Origin: JAXGXJ01 sp040772905
GTDB taxonomy: Bacteria; Actinomycetota; Thermoleophilia; RBG-16-64-13
Assembly: GCA_040772905.1 (NCBI GenBank)
Contig: JAXGXJ010000004.1
Location: forward strand, 124,001-188,000
Direction: 5' to 3'
Length of the DNA: 64,000 bases
The translations under genes and the position numbers were made by a program. The notes below the pieces were generated by a model. That model ran no database searches. It was not told where the DNA came from and worked only from the letters and a program-made list of their open reading frames with translations. Of the stretch, positions 15,569 to 28,570 are shown in pieces (position 1 is the first letter of the stretch; each line of letters opens with the position of its first letter).

Positions 15569-17698
15569 TTAGTCTGTGACTTTCTTGCCGCCCTGCTGGG
15601 CGATTATCTCCTGCGCGAGGGCCGACGGCACCTCAGCGTAGTGACTGAACTGCATGGTGTACGTGGCCCGACCCTGGGTCATCGACCGCACGTCGGTTGC
15701 GTAACCGAACATCTGCGCTAGAGGCACGTTGGCCCGGATGACCTGGGCACCCGCCCGCGGCTCCATGCCCAGAATGTGGCCCCGGCGCGAGTTGAGATCG
15801 CCCATTACGTCGCCCATGTACTCCTCGGGCACGACGACCTCGACATCCTCGATGGGCTCCAGCAAGACGGGCTTGGCCTTCTTGGCCGCCTCGCGGAACG
15901 CCATGGAGCCGGCGATCTTGAAGGCCATCTCGGACGAGTCGACTTCGTGGTAGGAGCCGTCGATGAGCTCCACCTTGACGTCTTCCACCGGGAAGCCGGC
16001 GAGGACGCCCGTCTCCATGGCTTCGACCATGCCCGCCTGGATGGCGGGGATGTATTCCTTGGGGATGGCCCCGCCCACGATCTTGTTCTCGAACACGAAC
16101 CCGGCCCCGTAGTCGTTGGGATCCATCTTGATGACCACGTGGCCGTACTGGCCGCGGCCGCCGGTCTGGCGGACGAAACGAGCCTCAGCCTTGGGCACTG
16201 CCTGCGTGATGCCCTCGCGGTAGGCCACCTGCGGGCGACCCACGTTGGCATCCACCTTGAACTCACGCAGCAGCCGGTCGACGATGATCTCCAGATGCAG
16301 TTCGCCCATACCGGCGATGATGGTCTGGCCCGTCTCCTCGTCGGTGCGCACGCGGAAGGTAGGATCTTCCTCGGAGAGCTTCATGAGGCTCTCCGAAAGA
16401 CGGTCCTGATCGGCCTTGGTCTTGGGCTCGATGGCCACCCAGATGACCGGCTCGGGGAACTCTATGGACTCGAGCAGCACGGCGCCGTCGGCGTCGCACA
16501 GGGTGTCGCCGGTGCTGGTGCCTTTGAGGCCCACCGCGGCGGCGATGTCGCCGGCGAACACCTGGGTGATGTCCTCGCGGTGGTTGGCGTGCATCTGCAG
16601 GATGCGGCCCACACGCTCCTTCTTGTCCTTGCTGGAGTTGTACACGTACGAGCCCGCCTTCAGCGTGCCCGAGTACACCCGGAAATAGGTGAGCTTGCCC
16701 ACGTACGGGTCGGACATGATCTTGAAGGCGATGGCCGCGAACGGTTCGGTGTCGTCAGCCTGCCGTACGACAGTGTTGCCCGTCCGCGGGTCGGTGCCCT
16801 CCACCGGGGGGATCTCCACCGGCGAGGGAAGGTAGTCGACCACCGCGTCGAGCAGCATCTGCACGCCCTTGTTCTTGAAGGACGAGCCGCACAGCACCGG
16901 GATGAGCGCCATGTCGAGCGTGGCATTGCGGATGGCCGCCCTGATGCGCGCTTCGCTGATCTCCTCACCCTCCAGGTAGTCCATCATGAGCTCGTCGTCA
17001 CGCTCGGCCAGGGCCTCGATCATATGCGTGCGCTGGGCCCGGGCCTGATCCGCCAGCTCCTCAGGGATGGCGGTCTCCTGCCACTCCACGCCCATTTCGT
17101 CATCGTAGACATACGCCACCATACGCACCAGATCGATGACACCACGGAAGGTGTCTTCGCGCCCGATGGGCAATTGCACCACCAGAGGATTGGCGTGCAG
17201 GCGGTCGATCATCATGCGAACGCCCTGCATGAAGTCGGCGCCCACTCGGTCCATCTTGTTGATGAAGGCGATACGAGGCACACCGTACTTGTCGGCCTGG
17301 CGCCACACGGTCTCTGACTGCGGCTCCACCCCGGACACGGAGCAGAACAGGGCGATGGCCCCGTCCAGCACGCGCAGCGAGCGCTCCACTTCCATAGTGA
17401 AGTCCACGTGCCCGGGCGTGTCTATGATGTTGATGCGATGATCACGCCACTCGCACGTGGTAGCGGCGGACGTGATGGTGATGCCCCGCTCCTGCTCCTG
17501 GGCCATCCAATCCATCACGGCCGCGCCGTCGTGCACCTCGCCGATCTTGTAAGTGCGGCCGGTGTAATACAGCATGCGCTCAGTGGTGGTCGTCTTACCG
17601 GCATCGATATGCGCCATGATGCCGATGTTGCGTACCCTCTGGAGCGGATGTTGTCTGGCCGCCTTCGGGTCGGTCTTATGTGCTGCTGCCTGTGCCAA
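15569..17698 (-). CDS. fusA: Elongation factor G
   Basis: EF-G is the GTPase that drives ribosomal translocation and, with RRF, recycling. The 709 residues include the P-loop AHIDAGKTT (~30), switch motif ERGITITSAAT (~70), DTPGHVDF and NKMD, then domains II to V ending with ALAQEIIAQQGG. The lineage-standard length and intact GTPase motifs suggest the housekeeping EF-G, not a paralogue. It is in the str operon between rpsG and tuf. Confidence 0.98.
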   Translation of the reverse strand: MAQAAAHKTDPKAARQHPLQRVRNIGIMAHIDAGKTTTTERMLYYTGRTYKIGEVHDGAAVMDWMAQEQERGITITSAATTCEWRDHRINIIDTPGHVDFTMEVERSLRVLDGAIALFCSVSGVEPQSETVWRQADKYGVPRIAFINKMDRVGADFMQGVRMMIDRLHANPLVVQLPIGREDTFRGVIDLVRMVAYVYDDEMGVEWQETAIPEELADQARAQRTHMIEALAERDDELMMDYLEGEEISEARIRAAIRNATLDMALIPVLCGSSFKNKGVQMLLDAVVDYLPSPVEIPPVEGTDPRTGNTVVRQADDTEPFAAIAFKIMSDPYVGKLTYFRVYSGTLKAGSYVYNSSKDKKERVGRILQMHANHREDITQVFAGDIAAAVGLKGTSTGDTLCDADGAVLLESIEFPEPVIWVAIEPKTKADQDRLSESLMKLSEEDPTFRVRTDEETGQTIIAGMGELHLEIIVDRLLREFKVDANVGRPQVAYREGITQAVPKAEARFVRQTGGRGQYGHVVIKMDPNDYGAGFVFENKIVGGAIPKEYIPAIQAGMVEAMETGVLAGFPVEDVKVELIDGSYHEVDSSEMAFKIAGSMAFREAAKKAKPVLLEPIEDVEVVVPEEYMGDVMGDLNSRRGHILGMEPRAGAQVIRANVPLAQMFGYATDVRSMTQGRATYTMQFSHYAEVPSALAQEIIAQQGGKKVTD

Positions 17699-17735
17699 GT
17701 GTCATATTCCCTAGACTCGCGCCTGAGCGCGTCGA

Positions 17736-18206
17736 TTACCAGCGATAATGCGCGAACGCCCGGTTGGCCTCAGCCATGCGCAGGAGGTCTTCTTTCTTCT
17801 TCATGGTCACACCCGTGCGGTTGTAGCCGTCGAGGAGCTCGCCGGCCAGCCGCTCAGCCATGGTGTGCTCACGCCGGGCCCGGCTGTGGGTGATGATCCA
17901 GCGGATGGCCAACGTGTACGACCGGCGGGTGGGAACCTCGACAGGCACCTGATAGTTGGCTCCGCCGACTCGGCGGGACCGGACTTCAAGCGCGGGCCGC
18001 ACATTCTCGACCGCATCCTTCAGCACGCCCGCCGGGTCGTTACCCGTACGCTCGCGCAGGATGTTCATGGCGTCGTACATGATGCGCTCGGCGGTGGATT
18101 TCTTGCCGTCGAGCATCATGCGGTTGACGATCTGGGTGACCAGACGGCTGCGGTAGATGGGATCGGGCTGGATGTCCCGCTTGGGTGCCCTGGCTCTTCT
18201 AGACAT
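17736..18206 (-). CDS. rpsG: 30S ribosomal protein S7
   Basis: S7 nucleates assembly of the 30S head and touches the E-site tRNA. The 156 residues begin SRRARAPKRDIQPDPIY and contain LVTQIVNRMMLDGKKSTAERI and the C-terminal AEANRAFAHYRW. S7 represses the str operon in E. coli. The rpsL-rpsG spacer here is only 19 bases, so any such site would have to be elsewhere. Confidence 0.98.
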   Translation of the reverse strand: MSRRARAPKRDIQPDPIYRSRLVTQIVNRMMLDGKKSTAERIMYDAMNILRERTGNDPAGVLKDAVENVRPALEVRSRRVGGANYQVPVEVPTRRSYTLAIRWIITHSRARREHTMAERLAGELLDGYNRTGVTMKKKEDLLRMAEANRAFAHYRW

Positions 18207-18225
18207 GCTCCTTCGCCTTCCTGTG

Positions 18226-18597
18226 CTAGCTGCTCAGCTTGACGCCGTACTTGGAGCGGCCCTGCTTGCGGTTGGCCACTCCAGCGGCATCCAGCGCCGC
18301 GCGGATGATCTTGTACCGGACGCCCGGCAGGTCTTTCACACGGCCGCCGCGGATGAGGACGACGGAGTGCTCCTGAAGATTGTGCCCGATGCCGGGGATG
18401 TAGGCCGTGACTTCCATCCCGTTGACCAGCCGCACACGCGCCACTTTCCTGAGGGCCGAGTTGGGCTTCTTGGGCGTAGTGGTGTACACGCGCGTGCAAA
18501 CACCCCGTTTCTGGGGCGCACCTTTGAGGGCAGGGGTCTTGGTCCTCTTGGACTGGTCCTGCCTACCCTTGCGGATCAGCTGGTTAATAGTCGGCAC
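18226..18597 (-). CDS. rpsL: 30S ribosomal protein S12
   Basis: S12 sits at the decoding centre. The 123-residue protein has PTINQLIRKGRQ at the N-terminus, the streptomycin-region motif TTPKKPNSALRKVARVRL and the second loop GGRVKDLPGVRY. Lysines at both classic resistance positions (PKKPNS and GRVKDLPG) are intact, so nothing suggests ribosomal streptomycin resistance. It is the first gene of the str operon. Confidence 0.98.
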   Translation of the reverse strand: MPTINQLIRKGRQDQSKRTKTPALKGAPQKRGVCTRVYTTTPKKPNSALRKVARVRLVNGMEVTAYIPGIGHNLQEHSVVLIRGGRVKDLPGVRYKIIRAALDAAGVANRKQGRSKYGVKLSS

Positions 18598-18689
18598 GAA
18601 TGCTCCTCGTCTATTCCTGGCAAAAAATGCTCTTTCAGCCGTCGCATGCGCAAGGCGAAATCACGCGCCTGGACGCGCAGCGGCCGCGA

Positions 18690-18718
18690 AGTATAACAAA
18701 GCCGCGCGGACCCTGCAA
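18690..18718 (-). promoter_or_regulatory. Sigma-A-type promoter for the str operon
   Basis: On the minus strand, TTGCAG (18713-18718) and TATACT (18690-18695) are separated by exactly 17 bases. The -10 element lies about 93 bases upstream of the rpsL start, and no gene lies between. The spacing and the near-consensus -10 make this the best candidate start for rpsL-rpsG-fusA-tuf and the genes beyond. The remainder of 18598-18851 shows nothing else coding. Confidence 0.7.
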
Positions 18719-18768
18719 GGAGAAGGCCGGCCGCACCATCCTTCTTTCTGGCCCGGTTCGAAAGGCGC

Positions 18769-18794
18769 GGGGCCGGATGTGTACATCCGGCCCC
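18769..18794 (-). terminator. Hairpin downstream of rpoC
   Basis: A perfect 12-bp GC-rich stem (GGGGCCGGATGT paired with its complement) with a two-base loop lies 58 bases downstream of the rpoC stop. It is not followed by a clear U-tract on the minus strand. It probably separates rpoBC from the str operon promoter just beyond. Confidence 0.65.
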
Positions 18795-18851
18795 CCGCCA
18801 CGTCATATCCTGTCACGGACGTCTGCCCTCGGACCGCTGCCGCGGCGACCG

Positions 18852-23183
<4,332 letters not shown>

Positions 23184-23192
23184 GGAAGACTC

Positions 23193-26100
23193 CTATTCCG
23201 CGTCGTCGGCGAGGGGCGAGAACAGGGGAGCGGACGGGGAGGCACCCAGATCGACCTCATGCGTCTCGATCTCGGGGGCACCTTCGAACTCGTCGGACTC
23301 CTGCTCGTCGTCGAACTGCTCGTCGAGCTCCGATCCGGTGTGCGTGGGCACCAAGGCCGACTCGGCCTCGCTGGCCCTCTCTTCCGCCCGGTAGCGGGCA
23401 GAGAGGTCGATACCCAACTCTTCAGCCGCCCGAAGGAGGTCGTCCTCCTCCTCGGCCACTTCAAGTGCCCCGCCTTCCTCGCTCATCACCTGGATGTCGA
23501 GGGCCAGCGACTGCATCTCTTTCAGAAGCACCTTGAACGACTCGGGCACGCCCGGCCGGGCGATGTTCTCACCCTTGACGATGGCCTCATAGGCCTTCAC
23601 GCGACCCTGGGTGTCGTCAGACTTGATGGTGAGCATCTCCTGCAGGGTGTAGGCGGCGCCGTACGCTTCCAGAGCCCACACCTCCATCTCGCCGAAACGC
23701 TGGCCGCCGAACTGCGCCTTGCCACCCAGCGGCTGCTGCGTGACCAGCGAGTACGGGCCGGTGGAACGAGCGTGGATCTTGTCGTCCACCAGATGGTGGA
23801 GCTTCAACATGTACATGTAGCCCACCGTGATGCTCTGGTCGTAGGGCTCACCCGTACGGCCGTTGAACAGCCGCACCTTCCCGGCCACATGCGTACCGGG
23901 ATTGTTGTCGAGGCTGATGGGCATCTTGACCGCGAGCGGATCACCGGCCGTGTCGGCATGGGCCAACGCCCAGCCCATGAGGGCCTCGTCCACGTCGGTC
24001 TGGGTGGCGCCGTCGAACACAGGAGTAGCGATGGGTTGCGGCCCTTCCGCGCTCGAGGCGTCGACCACATCGTAGTACTTCTTCACCAGCGCGAGCTGCT
24101 GATGGGCGGGCAGTTCGTCGCTGTCCTTGACCTCAGCCGGATCCATCTCCACGCCGTTCCGCTTCAGCCGGAAGAAACCGTGATGTGCCGCCCACCCCAG
24201 ATGGGTCTCCATCACCTGACCGATGTTCATACGCGAAGGCACGCCCAGCGGGTTGAGCACGATGTCCACCGGCGTCCCGTCTTCCAGGAAAGGCATGTCC
24301 TCTTCGGGCACGATCTTGGAGATGACGCCCTTATTGCCGTGCCGGCCGGCCAGCTTGTCGCCCTCGGCGATCTTGCGCTTCTTGGCCACATACACCCGCA
24401 CCAGGCGGTTGACTCCCGGTGAGAGGTCGTCGCCGTTCTCGCGCGAGAACTCCTTGACATCGATGACCACGCCCTTCTCGCCGTGCGGCACCTTGAGGGA
24501 GGTGTCGCGCACTTCACGCGCTTTCTCTTTGAAGATGGCGCGGATAAGCTTCTCTTCGGCCGTGAGTTCGGTCTCGCCCTTGGGCGTGATCTTGCCCACC
24601 AGCAGGTCACCCGACGAGACCTCGGCGCCGATGCGCACGATACCGAACTCGTCGAGGTCGGCCAGCGATTCCTCGGAACGGTTGGGGATGTCGCGGGTGA
24701 TCTCCTCGTCGCCCAGTTTGGTGGAACGGGCCTCTACCTCGTATTCCTCGATATGCACCGAGGTGAGGACGTCGTCCTTCACCAACCGTTCGCTGATGAC
24801 GATGGAGTCCTCGAAGTTGTATCCCTCCCAGCTCATGAACGCCACCAGCAGGTTCCGGCCCAACGCCAGCTCGCCATACGAGGTGGACGCGCCGTCGGCC
24901 AGCACCGAGCCGGGCACCACATCGTCACCGATGTTCACCACCGGCTTCTGATGGATGAAGGTCCCCTGGTTGGAGCGCTCGAACTTGAGCAGTTCGTACG
25001 AATCGATGTCACCTTCGATGGATTCGATGAGGACACGGTCCGCCGACACGCCACGCACCTTGCCCGCCTGTTTGGCGAGAAGGACGTCGCCGGTGTCGAC
25101 CGCCGAGCGGTACTCCATGCCCGTGCCGATGAGGGGTGCCTCGGCCTGCAGCAGAGGCACGGCCTGACGCTGCATGTTGGAGCCCATGAGGGCGCGGTTG
25201 GCGTCGTTGTGCTCAAGGAACGGAACCAAAGCCGTCGCCACCGACACCGTCTGCTGCGGCGACACGTCCATGTAGTCCACGATCTCTTTGCGCGCGCTGA
25301 CGTACTCGCCGCCGGCGGCACGGGCCAGGACCGTGTCCTCGAGGAACTCACCCGTCTTGGCGTCGATAGGCGCGTTGGCCTGGGCGATGACGTGCTTCTC
25401 TTCGGTGTAAGCCGTGAGCCATTCGATCTCGTCCGTCACCCGCCCGGCGACCACCTTGCGGTAGGGGCTCTGGATGAACCCGAACTCGTTCACGGTCGCG
25501 TGGCTGGAGAGCGACCCCATGAGGCCGATGTTCGGGCCCTCCGGCGTCTCGATGGGGCACATGCGCCCGTAGTGGGTGGGGTGCACGTCGCGCACCTCGA
25601 TGGGGGCGCGCTCGCGAGTGAGACCGCCCGCGCCCAGAGCCGACAGACGGCGGCGATGGGTGAGTCCGGCCAGAGAGTTGGTCTGGTCCATGAACTGCGA
25701 CAACTGCGAGCTGCCGAAGAACTCCTTGAGCGCCGCCACCACAGGCCTGATGTTGATGATGGACTGCGGCGTGATGGTGTCGACGTCCTCGGTGGTCATG
25801 CGCTCGCGGACGACGCGCTCCATCCTATAGAGGCCCACACGGAAGGCCTCCTGCACCAACTCGCCCACCATGCGCAGGCGGCGGTTGCCGAAGTGCTCGT
25901 ACTCGTCCAGCCGGTTGGCCACCTCGTCCCAGGGGAGACTGGGGGCCACTTCGGCCAGGTCGCGGGCCTCTTCCAGCAGATGATCATGGTCGATAGCCAG
26001 GGGCACCTGCACCAACTCGCGCACCAGGGCTACGATGTCGGCCTTGGTGAGCGTGCGCACATCCAGGTCGGTGTCGAGCCCCAGGCGGGCGTTCAGCTTG

Positions 26101-26948
26101 TGCCGCCCCACCCGGGTGAGGTCGTAGCGCTTGGGATCGAAGCAGATGTTCCAGAGCAGGTTGCGGCTGGCCTCCAGCGTGGGCGGCTCGCCCGGGCGCT
26201 GTTTCTTGAAGAGTTCGACCAGCGCCTCCTCCACCGAGCGGACCGAGTCCTTCTCGAGGGTGGCCTTGATAAAGGGATTGCCGTCGAAGAGGTCGAGGAT
26301 CTCCTCGTCGGTGCCTTTGGAGAGCAGGTCCGGATCGTCTTTGGTCCGCTCCGACGAGATGCCCGCGAGTGCACGCAGGAACACCGTGGCCGGAAGCTTG
26401 CGCTTGCGGTCGATGCGCACCGACACGGCGCCGCGCTTGTCGATCTCGAACTCCAGCCACGAGCCACGCGCCGGCATGAGGTTGGCGATGAGCACTTGCT
26501 TGGTGGGATCCTTGGCCGCCATCACGTAGGCGCCGGGCGAACGCACCAACTGAGTGACGATGACGCGCTCGGTGCCGTTGATGATGAACGTGCCCTGCTC
26601 GGTCATCATGGGGAAATCACCCATGAAGACGCTCTGCTCGCGGATCTCACCCGTCTCGCGGTTCACGAACCGGATGGTGACGAACAGCGGAGCCGCGTAG
26701 GTCATGTCCTTGTCGCGGCACTCCTTGAGCGACAGAGGCGGGTCGTTGAAGGTGTAGTCCCCGAATTCGACTGCGTAGTTGCCGGTGTAGTCCTCGATGG
26801 GCGTTATGTCATCGATGGTCTCGCGAAGGCCTTTGGTCTTGAACCACTCGAACGATTCGGTCTGAACTGCGATAAGGTTGGGAAGGTCGAGGATCTGCGG
26901 TAACTTGGAGAAAGACGTACGCGGTCTGGGAGTCTTCCTTTCGGCCAA
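23193..26948 (-). CDS. rpoB: RNA polymerase beta subunit
   Basis: The 1251-residue catalytic beta subunit. The rifampicin-binding cluster reads GSSQLSQFMDQTNSLAGLTH and continues RRRLSALGAGGL. The key residues equivalent to E. coli Q513, D516, H526 and S531 are conserved, while positions 518, 520, 522 and 535 read T, S, A and A. The C-terminal GGKAQFGGQRFGEMEVWALEAYGA is intact. An acidic, Glu/Asp-rich tail of about 80 residues follows. It is the first gene of the rpoBC pair. Confidence 0.98.
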   Translation of the reverse strand: MAERKTPRPRTSFSKLPQILDLPNLIAVQTESFEWFKTKGLRETIDDITPIEDYTGNYAVEFGDYTFNDPPLSLKECRDKDMTYAAPLFVTIRFVNRETGEIREQSVFMGDFPMMTEQGTFIINGTERVIVTQLVRSPGAYVMAAKDPTKQVLIANLMPARGSWLEFEIDKRGAVSVRIDRKRKLPATVFLRALAGISSERTKDDPDLLSKGTDEEILDLFDGNPFIKATLEKDSVRSVEEALVELFKKQRPGEPPTLEASRNLLWNICFDPKRYDLTRVGRHKLNARLGLDTDLDVRTLTKADIVALVRELVQVPLAIDHDHLLEEARDLAEVAPSLPWDEVANRLDEYEHFGNRRLRMVGELVQEAFRVGLYRMERVVRERMTTEDVDTITPQSIINIRPVVAALKEFFGSSQLSQFMDQTNSLAGLTHRRRLSALGAGGLTRERAPIEVRDVHPTHYGRMCPIETPEGPNIGLMGSLSSHATVNEFGFIQSPYRKVVAGRVTDEIEWLTAYTEEKHVIAQANAPIDAKTGEFLEDTVLARAAGGEYVSARKEIVDYMDVSPQQTVSVATALVPFLEHNDANRALMGSNMQRQAVPLLQAEAPLIGTGMEYRSAVDTGDVLLAKQAGKVRGVSADRVLIESIEGDIDSYELLKFERSNQGTFIHQKPVVNIGDDVVPGSVLADGASTSYGELALGRNLLVAFMSWEGYNFEDSIVISERLVKDDVLTSVHIEEYEVEARSTKLGDEEITRDIPNRSEESLADLDEFGIVRIGAEVSSGDLLVGKITPKGETELTAEEKLIRAIFKEKAREVRDTSLKVPHGEKGVVIDVKEFSRENGDDLSPGVNRLVRVYVAKKRKIAEGDKLAGRHGNKGVISKIVPEEDMPFLEDGTPVDIVLNPLGVPSRMNIGQVMETHLGWAAHHGFFRLKRNGVEMDPAEVKDSDELPAHQQLALVKKYYDVVDASSAEGPQPIATPVFDGATQTDVDEALMGWALAHADTAGDPLAVKMPISLDNNPGTHVAGKVRLFNGRTGEPYDQSITVGYMYMLKLHHLVDDKIHARSTGPYSLVTQQPLGGKAQFGGQRFGEMEVWALEAYGAAYTLQEMLTIKSDDTQGRVKAYEAIVKGENIARPGVPESFKVLLKEMQSLALDIQVMSEEGGALEVAEEEDDLLRAAEELGIDLSARYRAEERASEAESALVPTHTGSELDEQFDDEQESDEFEGAPEIETHEVDLGASPSAPLFSPLADDAE

Positions 26949-27008
26949 AGGGGATCACTCCTCGCATCCAGGGTTTTTGCACAGGGCGCAGCCAGGGCGC
27001 AAACTTGC

Positions 27009-27037
27009 ATGTTATCACGTTGTTGCTTACGCAACAA
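27009..27037 (-). promoter_or_regulatory. Candidate promoter of rpoBC overlapping a palindrome
   Basis: On the minus strand, TTGTTG (27032-27037) and TAACAT (27009-27014) are 17 bases apart, about 60 bases upstream of the rpoB start. A perfect 7-bp inverted repeat (TTGTTGC, four bases, GCAACAA; 27020-27037) covers the -35 box and most of the spacer. It could be an operator or a coincidence. The rest of 26949-27221 has no gene and no clear rplL terminator. Confidence 0.45.
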
Positions 27038-27221
27038 GTCCGGCCGCGCCTGCCCAATGGACACACGACCGGACTCGTCGCTCAGTCATCTCCCGCCTGC
27101 GATCCAGCTCACAACAAGCCGGTCACCCGCAACATCGGGCCGACGACCACAAAAGGGCGGTACGGGATCTCCTAAGGAGGCGTGGAACGCAGCCGCAGGA
27201 GACCCCGTGTCGCCCCGACCA

Positions 27222-27605
27222 CTACTTGACTTCGACCTCGGCGCCGGCTTCTTCCAGCTGCTTCTTGATCGACTCGGCCTCGTCCTTGGTGACGGCCTGC
27301 TTGACCGGGTTGGGGGCCCCGTCGACCAGGTCTTTGGCTTCCTTCAGGCCCAGACCGGTGATGGCACGGACCTCTTTGATGACGTTGATCTTCTTCTCGC
27401 CCGCGGACTTGAGGATGACGTCGAACTCGGTCTGCTCTTCCTCTTCGGCGGCGGCACCGGCAGCCGGGCCGGCGGCGGGGCCGGCGGCGACAGCCATGGG
27501 GACGGCGGCGCTGACGCCGAATTCCTCTTCCAGAGCCTTCACCATCTCGGAAAGCTCGAGCACGGACATCTTCTTGATCTCTTCGATCAGCTCTTGCGCT
27601 GTCAT
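27222..27605 (-). CDS. rplL: 50S ribosomal protein L7/L12
   Basis: L7/L12 forms the mobile stalk that recruits translational GTPases. The 127 residues have the dimerising N-terminal helices (QELIEEIKKMSVLELSEMVKALEEEFGV), an Ala/Gly/Pro-rich hinge (~45-60) and the C-terminal domain with EKKINVIKEVRAITGLGLKEAK. The start was set at 27603-27605 because an upstream ATG would add eight atypical residues. Confidence 0.97.
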   Translation of the reverse strand: MTAQELIEEIKKMSVLELSEMVKALEEEFGVSAAVPMAVAAGPAAGPAAGAAAEEEEQTEFDVILKSAGEKKINVIKEVRAITGLGLKEAKDLVDGAPNPVKQAVTKDEAESIKKQLEEAGAEVEVK

Positions 27606-27691
27606 GTCAGTACGACTCCCTTCAAACACACTTCACAGTATCTTGTTCACTCACACGTGCGCGATCGCCCGGACGGAGCGATACGCGTCCG

Positions 27692-28216
27692 CTAGGCGGC
27701 GCTGGCCTTCTGGTCCTGGATCTGTCCCAAGACCACCACGAGGCCGCGGATGGGTCCGTTGAGTACGTTGGCCAGACCCTGCAGCGGCGCAGCCATCGTC
27801 CCCACCAACTGGGCGATGAGCTGTTCCCTGCTGGGCAGAGTAGCCAACTTCTCGATATCGGTGGCCTGCAGCATCTGACGCTGCAGCTTGCCCCCGCGGA
27901 TGGCGGCCTTCTTCTTCTCTTTGATGAAGTCCTGGATGATCTTGGCGGCCTTCACCGGATCACCATGGCAGTATGCGATGGCTGTGGGCCCTTTCAGCAG
28001 GTCCTCCAGACCCTCCACGCCGGCATCCTTCGCCGCGATCTTGGCCAGGGTGTTCTTCACCACCTTGAGGCTGGCGTCAGCCTTGGCAAGGCGGGCGCGA
28101 AGATCGGTGGCTTCGGCGAACGTGAGCCCCCGATAGTCGACGAAATAATAGACGTCGCACGACTTCAGATCCTCACCGATCTCCTGCACCGCGGCGATCT
28201 TTCCTGGTTTCGGCAT
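27692..28216 (-). CDS. rplJ: 50S ribosomal protein L10
   Basis: L10 anchors L7/L12 dimers to the ribosome and usually represses its own operon by binding the leader mRNA. The 174-residue protein begins MPKPGKIAAVQEIGEDL, has the rRNA-binding domain with VVKNTLAKIAAKD and the C-terminal helix that binds L12. The start (28214-28216) has GAGGAGGTG upstream. An in-frame ATG far upstream would run through the leader terminator and is not credible. Confidence 0.97.
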   Translation of the reverse strand: MPKPGKIAAVQEIGEDLKSCDVYYFVDYRGLTFAEATDLRARLAKADASLKVVKNTLAKIAAKDAGVEGLEDLLKGPTAIAYCHGDPVKAAKIIQDFIKEKKKAAIRGGKLQRQMLQATDIEKLATLPSREQLIAQLVGTMAAPLQGLANVLNGPIRGLVVVLGQIQDQKASAA

Positions 28217-28235
28217 ATGTTTCACCTCCTCGTAC

Positions 28236-28272
28236 AAAAAAATCGTCCACCCCCGATGCAGAGGCGGACGAT
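28236..28272 (-). terminator. L10 leader attenuator/terminator
   Basis: On the minus strand a stem built from ATCGTCC (28266-28272) and GGACGAT (28242-28248), extended inward by further pairs, is followed directly by seven U residues. It ends about 20 bases before the rplJ start codon and six bases before its ribosome-binding site. Such a complete terminator between promoter and gene indicates attenuation, consistent with the known L10(L12)4 leader regulation of rplJL. Confidence 0.8.
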
Positions 28273-28395
28273 GACGTCGAGGCCTGATGAGCCTGTATGC
28301 CTGTCTTCTCTGCCTCGGCTGGCGGGTTGGTCCAAAGACCTTCACCGCTTATGCCGCCGTGGCGGCACCAGCTGTCTCTGGCGGATTGCGCCCGG

Positions 28396-28427
28396 ATTAT
28401 AGCAGCGTGTCGTGTGGACGACCACAC
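28396..28427 (-). promoter_or_regulatory. Extended -10 promoter of rplJL with an adjoining palindrome
   Basis: The minus strand carries TGC-TATAAT, a perfect -10 (28396-28401) with an extended TGn element. No good -35 box lies at 17 bases. Instead the -35 position is occupied by an inverted repeat GTGTGG-ACGA-CCACAC (28412-28427). The leader from here to rplJ is about 180 bases and contains the attenuator hairpin. Confidence 0.7.
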
Positions 28428-28484
28428 ATGGCACCGCGAAGTCTGGCCCGGAGCATCTCGCCACCCACGACCACGCGGACAGAA

Positions 28485-28521
28485 AGCCCGGGGCGCCGCG
28501 CGTTGGGCGGCGCCCCGGGCT
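28485..28521 (-). terminator. Terminator downstream of rplA
   Basis: A perfect 15-bp GC-rich stem (28485-28499 with 28507-28521) and a seven-base loop, followed by TTTCTG on the minus strand, lie 49 bases beyond the rplA stop codon. It ends the rplK-rplA transcript ahead of the separate rplJL promoter. Together with the promoter and attenuator it accounts for most of the 28217-28570 non-coding stretch. Confidence 0.85.
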
Positions 28522-28570
28522 GAAAGGTCGTATCGGCCCGGTCGCGTTCGACCAGACGGCCTACTCGGGC

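Noticed and set aside
15569..17698. EF-G as a resistance-type or duplicate EF-G paralogue
   Set aside because: Length, motifs and the str-operon location are those of the housekeeping factor.
24483..26903. An 806-codon open frame on the plus strand across rpoB
   Set aside because: It is the antisense of a complete, highly conserved rpoB. It shows no recognisable domain and has the His/Arg/Asp-rich composition typical of antisense frames in high-GC DNA. The same applies to long plus-strand frames over secY (3966-5690), fusA (15776-17317) and the transhydroxylase gene (39831-41771).
27692..28345. A longer rplJ reading with 43 extra residues
   Set aside because: It would read through the leader terminator hairpin and its U-tract; the start at 28216 has a strong ribosome-binding site.
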